Below, in pieces: positions 1 through 43,129 of a stretch of DNA of 64,000 nt. This DNA is from Dryobates pubescens (Eukaryota > Chordata > Aves > Piciformes > Picidae). The position numbers and the translations under genes are program-made. The stretch lies in contig NC_071644.1 of NCBI RefSeq assembly GCF_014839835.1, positions 5,309,266 through 5,373,265 of the forward strand, read 5' to 3'. The notes beneath the pieces were generated by a model. The model was given only the letters and a program-made list of their open reading frames with translations, was not told where the DNA came from and did no database searches. Each line of letters starts with the position of its first letter. Position 1 is the first letter of the stretch.

Positions 1-335
1 GCCAGTAAAATAGGGTTAAGCAGAAAGTGTCATGAGCTCTCTTAGGGCATTCTCCTGTGGGAACACTTTACAAGAGTTCTGAAACTGACTTCAAAAATCA
101 GCATCAGTACTTCAAGTGTACTAAGCACCCCAAGGTTGCTCCCCTCCATAACCGAACCTTACACTATAAAACACAGATTCCATGCAAGGATATCTGTCAC
201 TGACACAAAGTAACAACCATGTAAGAATGCAGACACTAAAAAATTATTAAAATTTGAGAACTGCTAAATTGAGTAAACAACCTAACATGATCTGAAATAT
301 CTTTGGTACAATTTACAGAGAATTCTGACACTCAC

Positions 336-30087
<29,752 letters not shown>

Positions 30088-30435
30088 CGCCTTCCTCTTA
30101 ATGGTGAACGGAGAGAGGGCGCTTTCCTCTGCCCCGCTAAGGGCCAGCTCCGAGGAAGCGCTCTCCTGTCGCCTCTGCCTCTCGGGGCGCCTCACAAGGG
30201 CATCTCCGGGGCGGCCGCGCCGCGCCTCGCCCGCCGGCAACTGGCCCCACCGCCGCCGCCGCCCCCGACCCTCTACCCGCAGCTCGTACGCGCCTCAACT
30301 GCCGCCGAGGCCCGCCGCAGCCAAGAGGGAGCCGATGCCCGGCCGCTCCAACCTGCCCGAGTCGCTCGGCTTCAGCCCCCGCCCGCACCGCGGCCCCTGC
30401 CCCGCGCAGAGATTATTCATCAAAACAAGAGGGCG

Positions 30436-30467
30436 GCAGCGGCCATCTTGGGGCGGGATCACGTGAC
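30436..30467 (-). promoter_or_regulatory. YY1-type and CACGTG (CLEAR/E-box-like) sites near the UBE4B start
   Basis: Read on the minus strand, GTCACGTGAT (30467-30458) is a near-perfect palindromic E-box of the USF/TFEB type. Just downstream, CAAGATGGCCGC (about 30449-30438) resembles a YY1 element, which typically lies just inside the first exon. Their order suggests transcription starts around 30450. Motif matches are by eye. Confidence 0.55.
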
Positions 30468-30519
30468 CCCGCCCGGCGCCGCGCACAGAGCGGGCATGCC
30501 GGGCCCCGCGCCGCGCCGG

Positions 30520-30524
30520 CCAAT
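30520..30524 (+). promoter_or_regulatory. CCAAT box in the UBE4B island
   Basis: CCAAT lies within CGGCCAATGGCAGC, about 70 bp upstream of the inferred UBE4B start. It is an NF-Y-type element by sequence only. Confidence 0.45.
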
Positions 30525-30624
30525 GGCAGCGCCGGGAGGCGGGGCCCGGCGCGGGGAGAGGGGCCTGGCGGGAGGGGCGGGGCCCGGCGCCTCGTCGTGG
30601 CGGGAGGGGGACGGCCCGCGCGCG

Positions 30625-30634
30625 CCATGGCAAC
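30625..30634 (+). promoter_or_regulatory. RFX/X-box-like site
   Basis: CCATGGCAAC resembles an RFX half-site followed by a GC box. It sits in the upstream part of the UBE4B island. This is a motif match only. Confidence 0.3.
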
Positions 30635-30678
30635 AGGGGCGGGGCCGGTGCTAAGGGGAGGCGGGAGGCGGGAGGCGC

Positions 30679-30708
30679 GAGGGACGGGGCGGTGAGGGAC
30701 GGGGCGGT
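30679..30708 (+). repeat. 15-bp tandem duplication carrying GC boxes
   Basis: Two perfect copies of the 15-bp unit GAGGGACGGGGCGGT lie head to tail, each with an Sp1-type GGGGCGG core, at the upstream edge of the UBE4B island. Confidence 0.85.
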
Positions 30709-30946
30709 GAGGGAAGTGGGGCCTGCCTCGATAGGAGGCGCCTCGCCGTTTCCCCGGAGGCGGGAGCAGCCCCTCAGATGTGGACCGAGCTGGATTAGGC
30801 CGCTGAAGCCTTCCCGTTTGAACGAGTCCGCACATGCCTTGTTTCGCCAAAGCGTTAGCCCACTTCTCATTGACGAGCAGTTGAGGCAGCACAGGGATGT
30901 TGTCTAATTATTACAGGCTGTGTAACATACCGAGGGAAAATGAAGG

Positions 30947-31548
30947 CACGGAGAGAGAGCTGTGGCTGTTTAACCTGGAGAAGAGACGACTGAGGAGGGA
31001 TCTCATTAATACTTATCAGTACCTACAGTATGAGGAGAATGGAGCCAGACTCTTCTCAGCGGTGTCTAGTGACAGGACAAGAGGCAAGGGACACAAACGA
31101 ACACAGGAGGTTCCACATAAAGATAAGGAAAAAAATTTCTTTACTTTGAGAGTGGAAGAGCACTGGAATAGGCTGCCCAAAGAGGTTATGGAGTCCCTGT
31201 CTCTGGATGCATTCAAACCCCACCTGGATGCATTCCAGGGGAGGTTGAGATTGGATATTAAGAATGTTTTCTTTACTAAAAATGCGGTCAGGCACTGGAG
31301 CAGGCTGCCCAGGCAGATGGTGGAGTCACCATCCCTGGAGGTGTTCAAGAAATGTGTGGACATGACGCTTCAGGACCTGGTTTTGTGGCCATGTTGGTGT
31401 TGACAGTTGGACTCGATGATCTTTCCAAACAAAACAGTTCTATGATTCTCTTGTTCACTCCAGGTCATCCTGCTGTAGCAGGGGGGTTGGACTAGGTGTT
31501 ATTCAGAGGTCCCTTCCAAACCCCACCATGCTGGGGTTTGGGGTGATT
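30947..31548 (+). mobile_element. CR1 LINE 3' portion, interrupted by a second CR1
   Basis: The outer copy runs 30947-31237, reading NLEKRRLRRDLINTYQYLQ and later EEHWNRLPKEVMESLSLDAF. It resumes at about 31450-31548 with the CTGTAGCAGGGGGGTTGGAC 3' UTR. The gap is filled by another CR1. It lies just upstream of the UBE4B island. Confidence 0.88.
31238..31449 (+). mobile_element. Inner CR1 LINE 3' end nested in another CR1
   Basis: It starts GGGGAGGTTGAGATTGGATA and repeats the RHWSRLPRQMVESPSLEVFK segment that the outer copy has just shown. It ends with the CR1 tail AGTTCTATGATTCT. Flanks ATTCCAG and ACTCCAG could be an imperfect target duplication. Confidence 0.85.
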
Positions 31549-31559
31549 CAGTGAGTAGT

Positions 31560-32880
31560 GGACTTTAGCCTGTCCCAGGTGCAGTTTAAAGCTGAAGTAT
31601 TTTTTCCTCTTGTGCAAAAATACAAACTTTTCTGCACCAAGTTCTTTCAGTATACCACAAAATGATATTTTTGCACAAGATGCTCATCTTTTCCTTCTCT
31701 CACTTTTCCCTCACCCTCAAAATTCTGACAAAGAACAAACTAGACAGGGCCTGTGTTCACTTTGAATTGAACTTTCACTTGCCACTCAGCGTGTTTGATT
31801 AGTTACAATTCATGTAGGTGAAAAATAGAAGGATCTTCAGAAGTTACTGTTTTGGAAGAGGAGGGGAAAAAAAAGAGAGAGTTGCATCAGCAGATTTTTG
31901 CCCCAGGATGAACAGTCACTAACAATAAGATCTCAGCAGACAGCTATGTGCAGTGCACTGAGTTTGACTTTGCAAGTGAAAGAATCCCATAAAAGGGGGG
32001 CAAGAGGATGTTCGTAAGATGGAAGCACACTGGTGTCTTTGAACAAAGGGTAGCATTAAGACATAATAATAATTATAGAAAACACAAAGTGAACAGAACA
32101 AGAATGTCTGGTTTAATGTCTTTTGGGGAGATTTTGCCTGCTTCTAGAACATGTGACTGCTTCCTTGCCTTTTTCACCTTGCATTTCAAGATGTTTAATT
32201 TGTGTTTTGTGAAAGTATCTGAACTGGTTAATATACAAAGGAAGACAAGCACTTTGTCACTGGAGTAGCTTCATTTATCCTCCAGCAAGTTCCACATCGT
32301 AGTACCTGCTTTCAAACCCACAATTTGAAGTTGGAAGGTAGCAACAAGAAAAGCTGTATCAATGGTGATGACCCTTCTATATTTGTAGCAATAAGGACTT
32401 TCTAGTACCAGCTTTACTAGGGAATGATTACACATCCAGTCATACAGCTTTCTGAGGTTACATTTCTCATTGGAGTTTTTGCACTAACGCAGTTCTTAAG
32501 GTCCTCATTGCCTTTCTGCGTTGCTTCTCAGATCATACTGGAGAGCACAGCTTAAAAACCGTGGAGTTTGAGAGTGTCTGCAGTATTTAACACTTAAAAC
32601 GCTGTTGTTAGCAGTCTCTGCTGTTTAAGGAAGATGCAACACGTTCCAGAGACGCCATCTAGTGGAGTCGGGAAGCCTCTGTGGCTGTTGCGGTGAGCTG
32701 TGATAAAAGTTTGCGGTGTGAATTTGTCGTTTGTGTTAGAATAACAGGGTAACAGTAAATTTATTTTTAAGTAAATGAGGAATACTGAGTTCCAAAAGGG
32801 AAAGACTGTCAGGATTAAAAGAATAAACACCAGGCTATTTCCTTCTGATTCCCACATTTTCTTAACTATGTAAAGAATGC
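31560..32880. other. Intergenic, UBE4B to RBP7
   Basis: Unique-looking sequence with only short open frames. I see no gene or recognisable element here. Confidence 0.5.
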
Positions 32881-32910
32881 TAGTGGGTTTGGGTTTTTTT
32901 GTTTGGGGAG

Positions 32911-32916
32911 TTTATT
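32911..32916 (-). terminator. Probable poly(A) signal of RBP7
   Basis: AATAAA on the minus strand, about 180 bp past the RBP7 stop. It is the first such hexamer noted downstream. Confidence 0.5.
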
Positions 32917-33094
32917 AGCAAAAAACAGATCTTTAACACTGGTAACAGCAGACTTATTTCCTGAGCCAGAGATGTCAGACCACTTAGATTAATAAGTACA
33001 AGGAATCAGTTCTTGTCTGTACAGCCAGCACTGGAGAGGAGGCTGTCCAGTCTCCCACATGTAGCGCTGTCTCCATGTAGGAACAAGTACACAG

Positions 33095-33145
33095 TCAGGC
33101 TCTCTTGAAGACCTGTTTACATACTTGATTCTCACAACGAAGCTC
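33095..33145 (-). CDS. RBP7: RBP7 exon 4 (coding part with stop)
   Basis: Encodes [16 protein letters not shown] and TGA. The acceptor is TTGTAG behind a T-rich tract. The 3' UTR continues to about 32890. Confidence 0.93.
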   Translation of the reverse strand, partial: ELRCENQVCKQVFKRA

Positions 33146-35512
33146 CTACAAAAAACCAAGCAAGTGTATAGATTTATACAGCAAAGAAGCAGCTCCTAAA
33201 CATGAACATAGATCCTACTGACCACCAGTCTGCTGCCAAGCTAGTAAGTTATGCTTAACACTCTGAATTTAACTGTACATAACAGTGAAACAATGAAATT
33301 GTTTCAGCTTGAATAAAACCAAAGCAGGATGTGCTCTCTATTTACTTCCCATTACAAATACTACAGAGCTAGAAGATGTGCACACCATGACCATATTATA
33401 AACCTTGTTTGTCATAGATAGAATTAGTAGAAATGCAAAGTAATCACCAGGTGGAGGTCATCCCCTTCAAGCCAGTGTGTCCAGCCCCTGTTCTTCTTCT
33501 CACCAGTCTGGACACAGACGAGTTTGTCATTTTGCCAGGTAACTAGGCTCTGTGGGAGAGGAAACAAAAGTGCTTCTGTATGTCTTTGTCTCAGTTCTGA
33601 TGACATTGTTCTTTCCTGGATCAAAGAAGGCCTGAATACTACTCTTGAGGGGAAAACTGAAACTTCTCTGCATCTCAGGCTCCTGCTTCTGCATTGCATT
33701 ACAAACAGTGCTCTTGAAACTTTCATCTCAACTAGCTGGATTGATCATAGCATCTTACTTTTGATCACAGCCTCTTCATTTTATTCACTCTTACCTTGCA
33801 TTTTCTGTTATCCAGGCCTTTATTATCTTCATCAAATTCTTCTCCAACTTTGAACTCAAGCAAATAATCTCTGAATGTGCTAGTGGTATGGATATAAAAT
33901 GAATCCCCATCTTGCTTGATCACTTTCTGAGGTTTCAGCATTTTTGCTATCTTGCGTGTTGCAAAGTCAATACCTTGGACAGGAGACAAAAAGGTCAGAG
34001 TATTTATCAGCAGCCAAGAGTTAGCCTTATTACTACTAGAAGCATTTCTTAGATAGCTTGACCTTACTGCTATGCAAGGTTTTGTTGTTTGGGGGGGGGT
34101 GTTGTTTTTTGTTTAAAGCTGTATGTAACACAGATCAAATAATGTTCTTGAACATTTTACTCTTTGGAAACCAGCTTATTCAATTGTTGCACAATTCCTG
34201 TGCAAGATTTCTACACCTTTAGGTCAGAAGAGTCCTTGTAGGAGTCAGGGAGAGTTGGTTTCCCACATGCAGACACCCCAAGCTTGGTCTCAGCCTTGTC
34301 CCTGCTTAGCTAGAGGGAAGAGTTGATTCCTGTTCTCATCCTTCAACAGAGGAAAGGTATCAAGCATATTAACAAAAGAAATCTGCCAACACCCTATACA
34401 TTAAATAAATCAAAATGAAGAGCAGTCCTAAATTTAATTACCTGGGACATCACACTTGTCAAAAGGTTTCCTGGTCATCCCTATCATTCAGGCAACTGAA
34501 CTACATTGCATCCCAATAGCATTCCCAGAGTTAGGTTTTTGGGAAGGTAGATGGGAAAAATTAAGCTGAATATCAATTAATTTAGTTGGTTTCATCATCT
34601 AGATTCAATCTCTTTGACAGGGTGTGTTCAGCTACCATGCATTGGGCCACATGGCTCATCATGCAGGCTGTGTCTGAAGTGGAACTTCCTTCTTGTACGC
34701 ACTACAGAAGTGCTAGAATCTGTCAGACATCTTTTTACATGATTTACCAATTTATTTTAGCATAGAGGGGCTTGAATTTAGTACTGGCAACAGCCACACC
34801 CATTAATCCTTCGTATGGACTGCTATCACAGTCTGTAATAAGCTTTGTACCGGAAAGCTAATAAACCAAGAACTTCTTTAATTCCCCATTAAAGCACCAT
34901 TAATCTTTCTCTCTAAAAGATCTGAGCAAGGTAAGAGGTTAGCTTCAAGCACTCCAGAAAAGGGACAATCAGAGAGACTTATCAACAAGTTACAGTATTC
35001 CAAGAAGCATTGCAAGTTGTTTAATGATAAGTGACACTATGCTAAATTCCTGCCTGCAAGTGGCAAATACACAAGTACTTTTTTTTGTTATTTGTTACCC
35101 AAGACATAAATTCTGCAAGTTTATGCTCAAAACCAAGAGAAATTGACTTAACAGGGCAAACTCCTTCCTGTCTTCAAGAACTACATGGGGGAAAAGAAAA
35201 AGTTACTCTTAACAAATATTAGGCTGAGGAAGTCCTAAAAGCTGTAATGACACTTGGGTGTCAGGCTACCTACAGTAAAGCTAATGCTGTCTATTAATCC
35301 ATACACAAAGATTTAACATGGTTTTTTCATATCAAAAAAGCTTTAGCAATACCTGGAGTTTAGAACAACTCAGACTTCAAATTCAGGAGGACCCTTATGG
35401 GGGAAGGGAGGAAGGTCAGCATCAGGTATTTTCACCTACCTAAAGCCACCATGTATCCTTCAAAGTTGTCATTGCTGACAAGATTCCAGGTTCCACTGAA
35501 ATCCACAGGCAT
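33095..35512 (-). CDS. RBP7: RBP7, cellular retinol-binding protein (CRBP IV type)
   Basis: RBP7 is a small cytosolic beta-barrel protein of the FABP/CRBP family that carries retinol. Exons 35512-35440, 33973-33795, 33549-33448 and 33145-33095 give a complete 134-residue frame, the usual length, with the standard four-exon FABP structure (24, 60, 34 and 16 residues). It starts [20 protein letters not shown] and ends [13 protein letters not shown]. The motif GWTHWLEG puts His at position 108 (109 with Met), where CRBP I and II have Gln. This His is a hallmark of RBP7. Position between UBE4B and NMNAT1 agrees. A TATA box precedes it and an AATAAA follows it. Confidence 0.95.
33448..33549 (-). 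CDS. RBP7: RBP7 exon 3
   Basis: These 34 codons read [20 protein letters not shown] and then [14 protein letters not shown], including the diagnostic His of RBP7. The acceptor is CCACAG and the donor GTGATT, a non-consensus +5. Confidence 0.94.
33795..33973 (-). CDS. RBP7: RBP7 exon 2
   Basis: Residues 25-84 begin [20 protein letters not shown], then [20 protein letters not shown] and [20 protein letters not shown]. The acceptor is TCCAAG and the donor GTAAGA. Confidence 0.95.
35440..35512 (-). CDS. RBP7: RBP7 exon 1 (coding part)
   Basis: Encodes residues 1-24, [20 protein letters not shown] then MVAL, plus one base. The donor is GTAGGT. The ATG is the first one downstream of the TATA box, at about 50 bp from the inferred start, giving a short 5' UTR. 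Confidence 0.94.
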
Positions 35513-35588
35513 TGTGAGACTGGAGAAGGAAGATGCAGCCAGCCTCTGAGCAAAAATCAAAAATTAAACAGAAGTTTTCCAGTCAGGC

Positions 35589-35597
35589 TTTATATAA
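35589..35597 (-). promoter_or_regulatory. TATA box of RBP7
   Basis: The minus strand reads CCTTATATAAAGCC about 80 bp upstream of the ATG, implying transcription starts around 35565. There is no CpG island, unlike every other gene start in the window. This fits a tissue-restricted, TATA-driven FABP-family gene. Confidence 0.75.
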
Positions 35598-35599
35598 GG

Positions 35600-38500
35600 C
35601 AGACTGTGGGTGGAATTACACCCTAGAGCCCTTTTGATGGAGGGGAAGGGTCCTAATTGCTGGACCAATAGGTGAGAGGGTATTTGTAGAACAGCTCCAG
35701 CGGCGTTGGAGGGAAAAGTTCACAGTTTCTGCAATCTTGTTGTGGAGCAAATGTTAATAGCTCAAGAGTCAAAATGTAAACTGAAAACTGGCTTATAGTG
35801 TTTGTGTCCATCTAGTGTACTTGAAAGGCAATCATGGACAGATTTTGTCATTGCTAATATTCCCTGCATGATTAGATCTGTGGTTTTGTGGTCTGAAATC
35901 TAGGTCTTGTTGAAAAGTTGACACCACCCCCGGGGTAAATACCTGCTGTATCTGAGCAGACAGGATTGACTTTCAAAACTGTGGGCAATATTGTATCAGC
36001 AACACCTATGACACAGTAGCAGAGATAAGTGTTCTGTCTTCTGGGGTAATGTCTGGAGTGAATAGTAGGCAGCATTGTTGTCTTGTGGTTAGAAAAGTAA
36101 AGGACAAATCTTTTCTGTGTCTGTTACTCTCTGATGTGACTCTCAACACTGTGTCACAGTCTGCCTCCTGCTCTGGTTAATGCTGTGAGTTCTATTCTAG
36201 ATAAACAAACACACATATACAAAATTCTTTATTTTCTCAGATGCCTTACCTGAAAGCCTAACAGTTACACATGAGACAGCAGATCCAGAGGCCTGAGCTC
36301 TGCTCCCAGTTGTGCAGCTCTGTATTGATCAGTTTTCCTAGATAGGAAAGAGGATGAATACCTGGAAACCCCCAAAGTGATGCACAAGGGAAGACTAAAC
36401 TGTTGCTAGCATAGCAAAAAGGGAATCTCTTATTCCGAATTTTGAATGAGGAAACTCACCTATGCCTACTGCATTTATCTGTTTACTGACTTGGGTTAGG
36501 CTGAATAAAAAGATGACATTTTGAGGAGAAAATTAAGTTTCCCTGAACTTTAGCTACATTTTTGAAGGTGACTGTTTGACCTACATGACTCACAGAATCA
36601 TGCGAGTAGGAAATGAGGACGTCAAAGCTTGTTTCCTCTTCACAGAAGAATATTGTTCTCTAACCTATAAGAAACCAGGAATGGCACAGAGAAATGCAAA
36701 TTAATGTTTCCCCTGGACTCAAATAGTAACATTTCACCCATAATTTGTTACTATGAGGTTGTGGTAGTAAAGCACTGTTGTAGTGCTACTGGGTCTTCCA
36801 AGAAAAGAGAACGCAGTACTTGAGTAAGGCCTGTGTAGAAGCCTGGATATAACTGAACATTAAGATTATGCAGTTCTGCTTTCTGTAAATCAGTACTTCA
36901 GCTCAAATGAAGACATGTAAGGGGTACTAGGGTTACTATTCCAAGGCTCAGCCGAAGAATTGCTTATAGAGCTCTTTGTAAAAATCACTGAACAGTTATT
37001 TCTGTTCTAGCTCAGCCCAGGACACCTGGCCACACCCTGTAAGGCTTTGTTTCTTTCTCTCTTTAAAATTCCCAGTTTTCTTTCTGTGGAATTATTTTTA
37101 AATTATTATTTCCATCTTAATTGCTGTGCATCATTGAGCATCTAACACATTCCATTAATGATGTGGCCTCATTACAGAAGCTGCTGTTGCAGTACCTGTC
37201 AAATATTTTGAGTCTCAATCCTACGTGTGGTGGAAGAGCACCGTGTTCTCTTAACAGAGCAGAACCACGTGCAGTGATGCAAAAATAAAGCTTCACTTTT
37301 GTTTGTAGAATATCTGTGCATGCATTATGACTCTAAAGAAGTTCAGTGAGCTGCATTTTTAACAAACCCTACATTTTCAAGGCTACAGATTCTCTTTTAG
37401 ATCTAATCTACTCATGGAAGTGATACCTGTCTAACAGTTTTGACTACAGCACACTGCTGACTGTGATGCTGATAGGGATAACTGATTGCAACAGCAGGTT
37501 GTCAGTGTTGTAACAGACAGGTTTATGGATCCCACTTGTAAAACAAAAGAACCACGTTCATCAGTCAGAGCAACATTTGCACACTGTTCTGTTCTGTATA
37601 GACATAACTGTACTGACACCATTCTACCTGCTTAAAAACCATGCAGTCATCAGTCATCACATTTGGTTAATAATGGGGGTTACTAAAATCAGCATATTGC
37701 ATGCAGTTTGTTTTATTGAAAGACCCATCACACATAACTACAGCAAAACCCAGTGAAATAGAACCACTCAAAGATCAAAACTTTATAGAACATCCTATTG
37801 AATTTGCAGTTTCTCTAAAATTACACAAGTGCACCGACATACCCCAGCATCATTTACTGGAAGAATAAACCCAGACTTAAAGTGCAGTTTTATTCTGAAA
37901 AGTGACCATACAAACAGGGTGCTTTCCCATTAGAAAAATCTTCTCTGTTTACTCAGCACGCTGGCTGACTTGAGTACTGAAGATAAGTCTGTCTTGCCCT
38001 CTGTTCCTGTCAGTCATAAAGACAGACAGCAAAAGAGGAAAGTAGATCTTGTTCTTTCCTACACATCATCAAGAATAGTTATCTTCAATCAGGTTTGGCT
38101 GTTTGACTGCTGAAGTGTCATGGGAGGCATAATTTATCCTTTACTATATTGATGATAAACAAACCCAGCCTCATTATGAGGGCAGCATAAACTGGCCTGA
38201 GCTCTAGGAGTGAAACGGCAGACCAAGCACATGATGCAGGAGCCACCAAGAAAAGAATCTAAGAATCCATGATGCTTCTTTCTGTCACAATGCATCTACA
38301 GATGCACTTCTGAGCTGTGACTCAATTTTACTACACTGATTTCCTGGCCACCTTTGCAGGCTGGAGCCAGTAGAACAGGTGTTATAATGTATGGAAACTG
38401 CAGAATTTCATGTGGGGCTCCAAGTTTGTATGCCTAGCGGTAGCTTCAGTGTGGGTTATAGGTTTTTCTAACAGCGTCTTGACTCCCCTGCTGGATTATA

Positions 38501-39050
38501 TATATGAGATGTGCAGATGCTAGGGCCCTCTGCGATGTTCTGTGTTTGGCTTCTGTGCTCCAGACTCCCCCTAAGCTGCTAGGGAAGCCTCAGCTCTTTG
38601 GGGATCCCCTGCCCAGGGAAGGAGGATGATGCTTTGTGACAGTTATGATCCTGGAATATGTCCCTGGTTGTAGACTTGCCCAAGAGCATCTAGGCTCAAG
38701 TCTCACATTGTGCTGGAGTTGTTGGTCTGAAAAATGAGAAGAAAGTCTTCTTGTGGAGATCTTACTAAAAAGCTGTTGACCCCTAAGGTCACTTGGAAAC
38801 CTTGACATTTTCAATAAGGCACAGAATCCAAACAAAAATGGGATGATAGTCAATAAAGGGAGGTAGAATTCCATCCCCATGACATTCACAGTGCCTCTCT
38901 AGTTTACATTCACCTGATACAGACAATATACAGTTAGATTCAAAACAAGATTTCTAGCAAACAAAACCATTTTACTTACAGTCTTAATACCCCACCACTT
39001 CTCCTCTCACAGAAAACAGTTCTGGCTATATACATTTAGCTCAGAAGTAA
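35600..39050. other. Intergenic, RBP7 to NMNAT1
   Basis: About 3.4 kb with no CR1, CpG island or supported exon that I can see. Part may be NMNAT1 3' UTR if poly(A) site use is distal. Confidence 0.45.
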
Positions 39051-39057
39051 AAGATCA

Positions 39058-39063
39058 TTTATT
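39058..39063 (-). terminator. Candidate poly(A) signal of NMNAT1
   Basis: AATAAA on the minus strand about 790 bp past the stop. An ATTAAA variant near 39737 is an alternative. The choice is uncertain. Confidence 0.35.
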
Positions 39064-39855
39064 GTTTGAAATAAAGGGACAACTGTCTGAGAATCCCTGC
39101 AACGACACCATTATTCATTTCTATCCTATAAATTATTTGCTATAAACCAGTTTTGGAAGTAGGGCTGTCCTTCCATGAGAAACAGTGCTGAGCTCTGGAA
39201 ACACAAATGGAGAGGTAAAGCACAAAGCACTTCTGGGAGCTAATCGCACAACAGCAGACAAATAGGCTGGATGTTTGCAAGGCAGGCAGCTCAAAGCATG
39301 GTCTATCTAGCACCACTTCAGCTAGGAGTACATTTTTCCCTTCCAGGATAGAGCTAAATAATTTCTTTGAGGTGCAGCACATGTTGATAATTTTGGAAGA
39401 AGTCCTGTCTATAGTTTCACCATCAGTAAATGGTACATTCTGAAATGAAATAGCTTTGTCTGTTAAGACAGTAAAAGTTATTAAGAACATTTTTGTTCTT
39501 TTATAAATAGCAGCCAGTGTTAAAACTAATCAGAACATTCAGTTGCTTTCTTTGTTAATTGGTACTTCTCCTATTAAAGTATGGTTCTTATCCTTAGTTC
39601 ACAGCACTGTGACAAAGTGCTTAAACATAAAAATCATATTCTTGAATTTAAAAAGACTCTGCAGGTCCACTTACTGAGTGCACCAAACCTCACCAGCAAC
39701 TACATGTGTACTAAAGCCACAGAATTAGCCCACTATTTAATTTAAAAAGAAAACAAACAAACTAAAAACCCACCAACCCCACAAACCCATATTTTCCTGT
39801 GCTGGACTGTGGGGTTTTTTTCACAGCAGAAATAAAATTTGGTGTATAGTGCCTG

Positions 39856-43116
<3,261 letters not shown>

Positions 43117-43129
43117 CTACAGATCCAAA

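Noticed and set aside
30088-30240. In-frame upstream extension of the UBE4B start
   Set aside because: The frame is open but holds no ATG, only TTG-type starts, and the MEELS start matches other vertebrates. Non-AUG initiation cannot be supported from sequence alone.
30295-30892. Two long minus-strand frames and one plus-strand frame upstream of UBE4B
   Set aside because: They overlap each other in the CpG island with Pro/Arg/Ala-rich products. This is a composition effect.
36590-36640. CACAGAATCATG-type sequence resembling a CR1 tail
   Set aside because: Only about a dozen bases match and the rest does not follow the CR1 pattern. Too weak to call.
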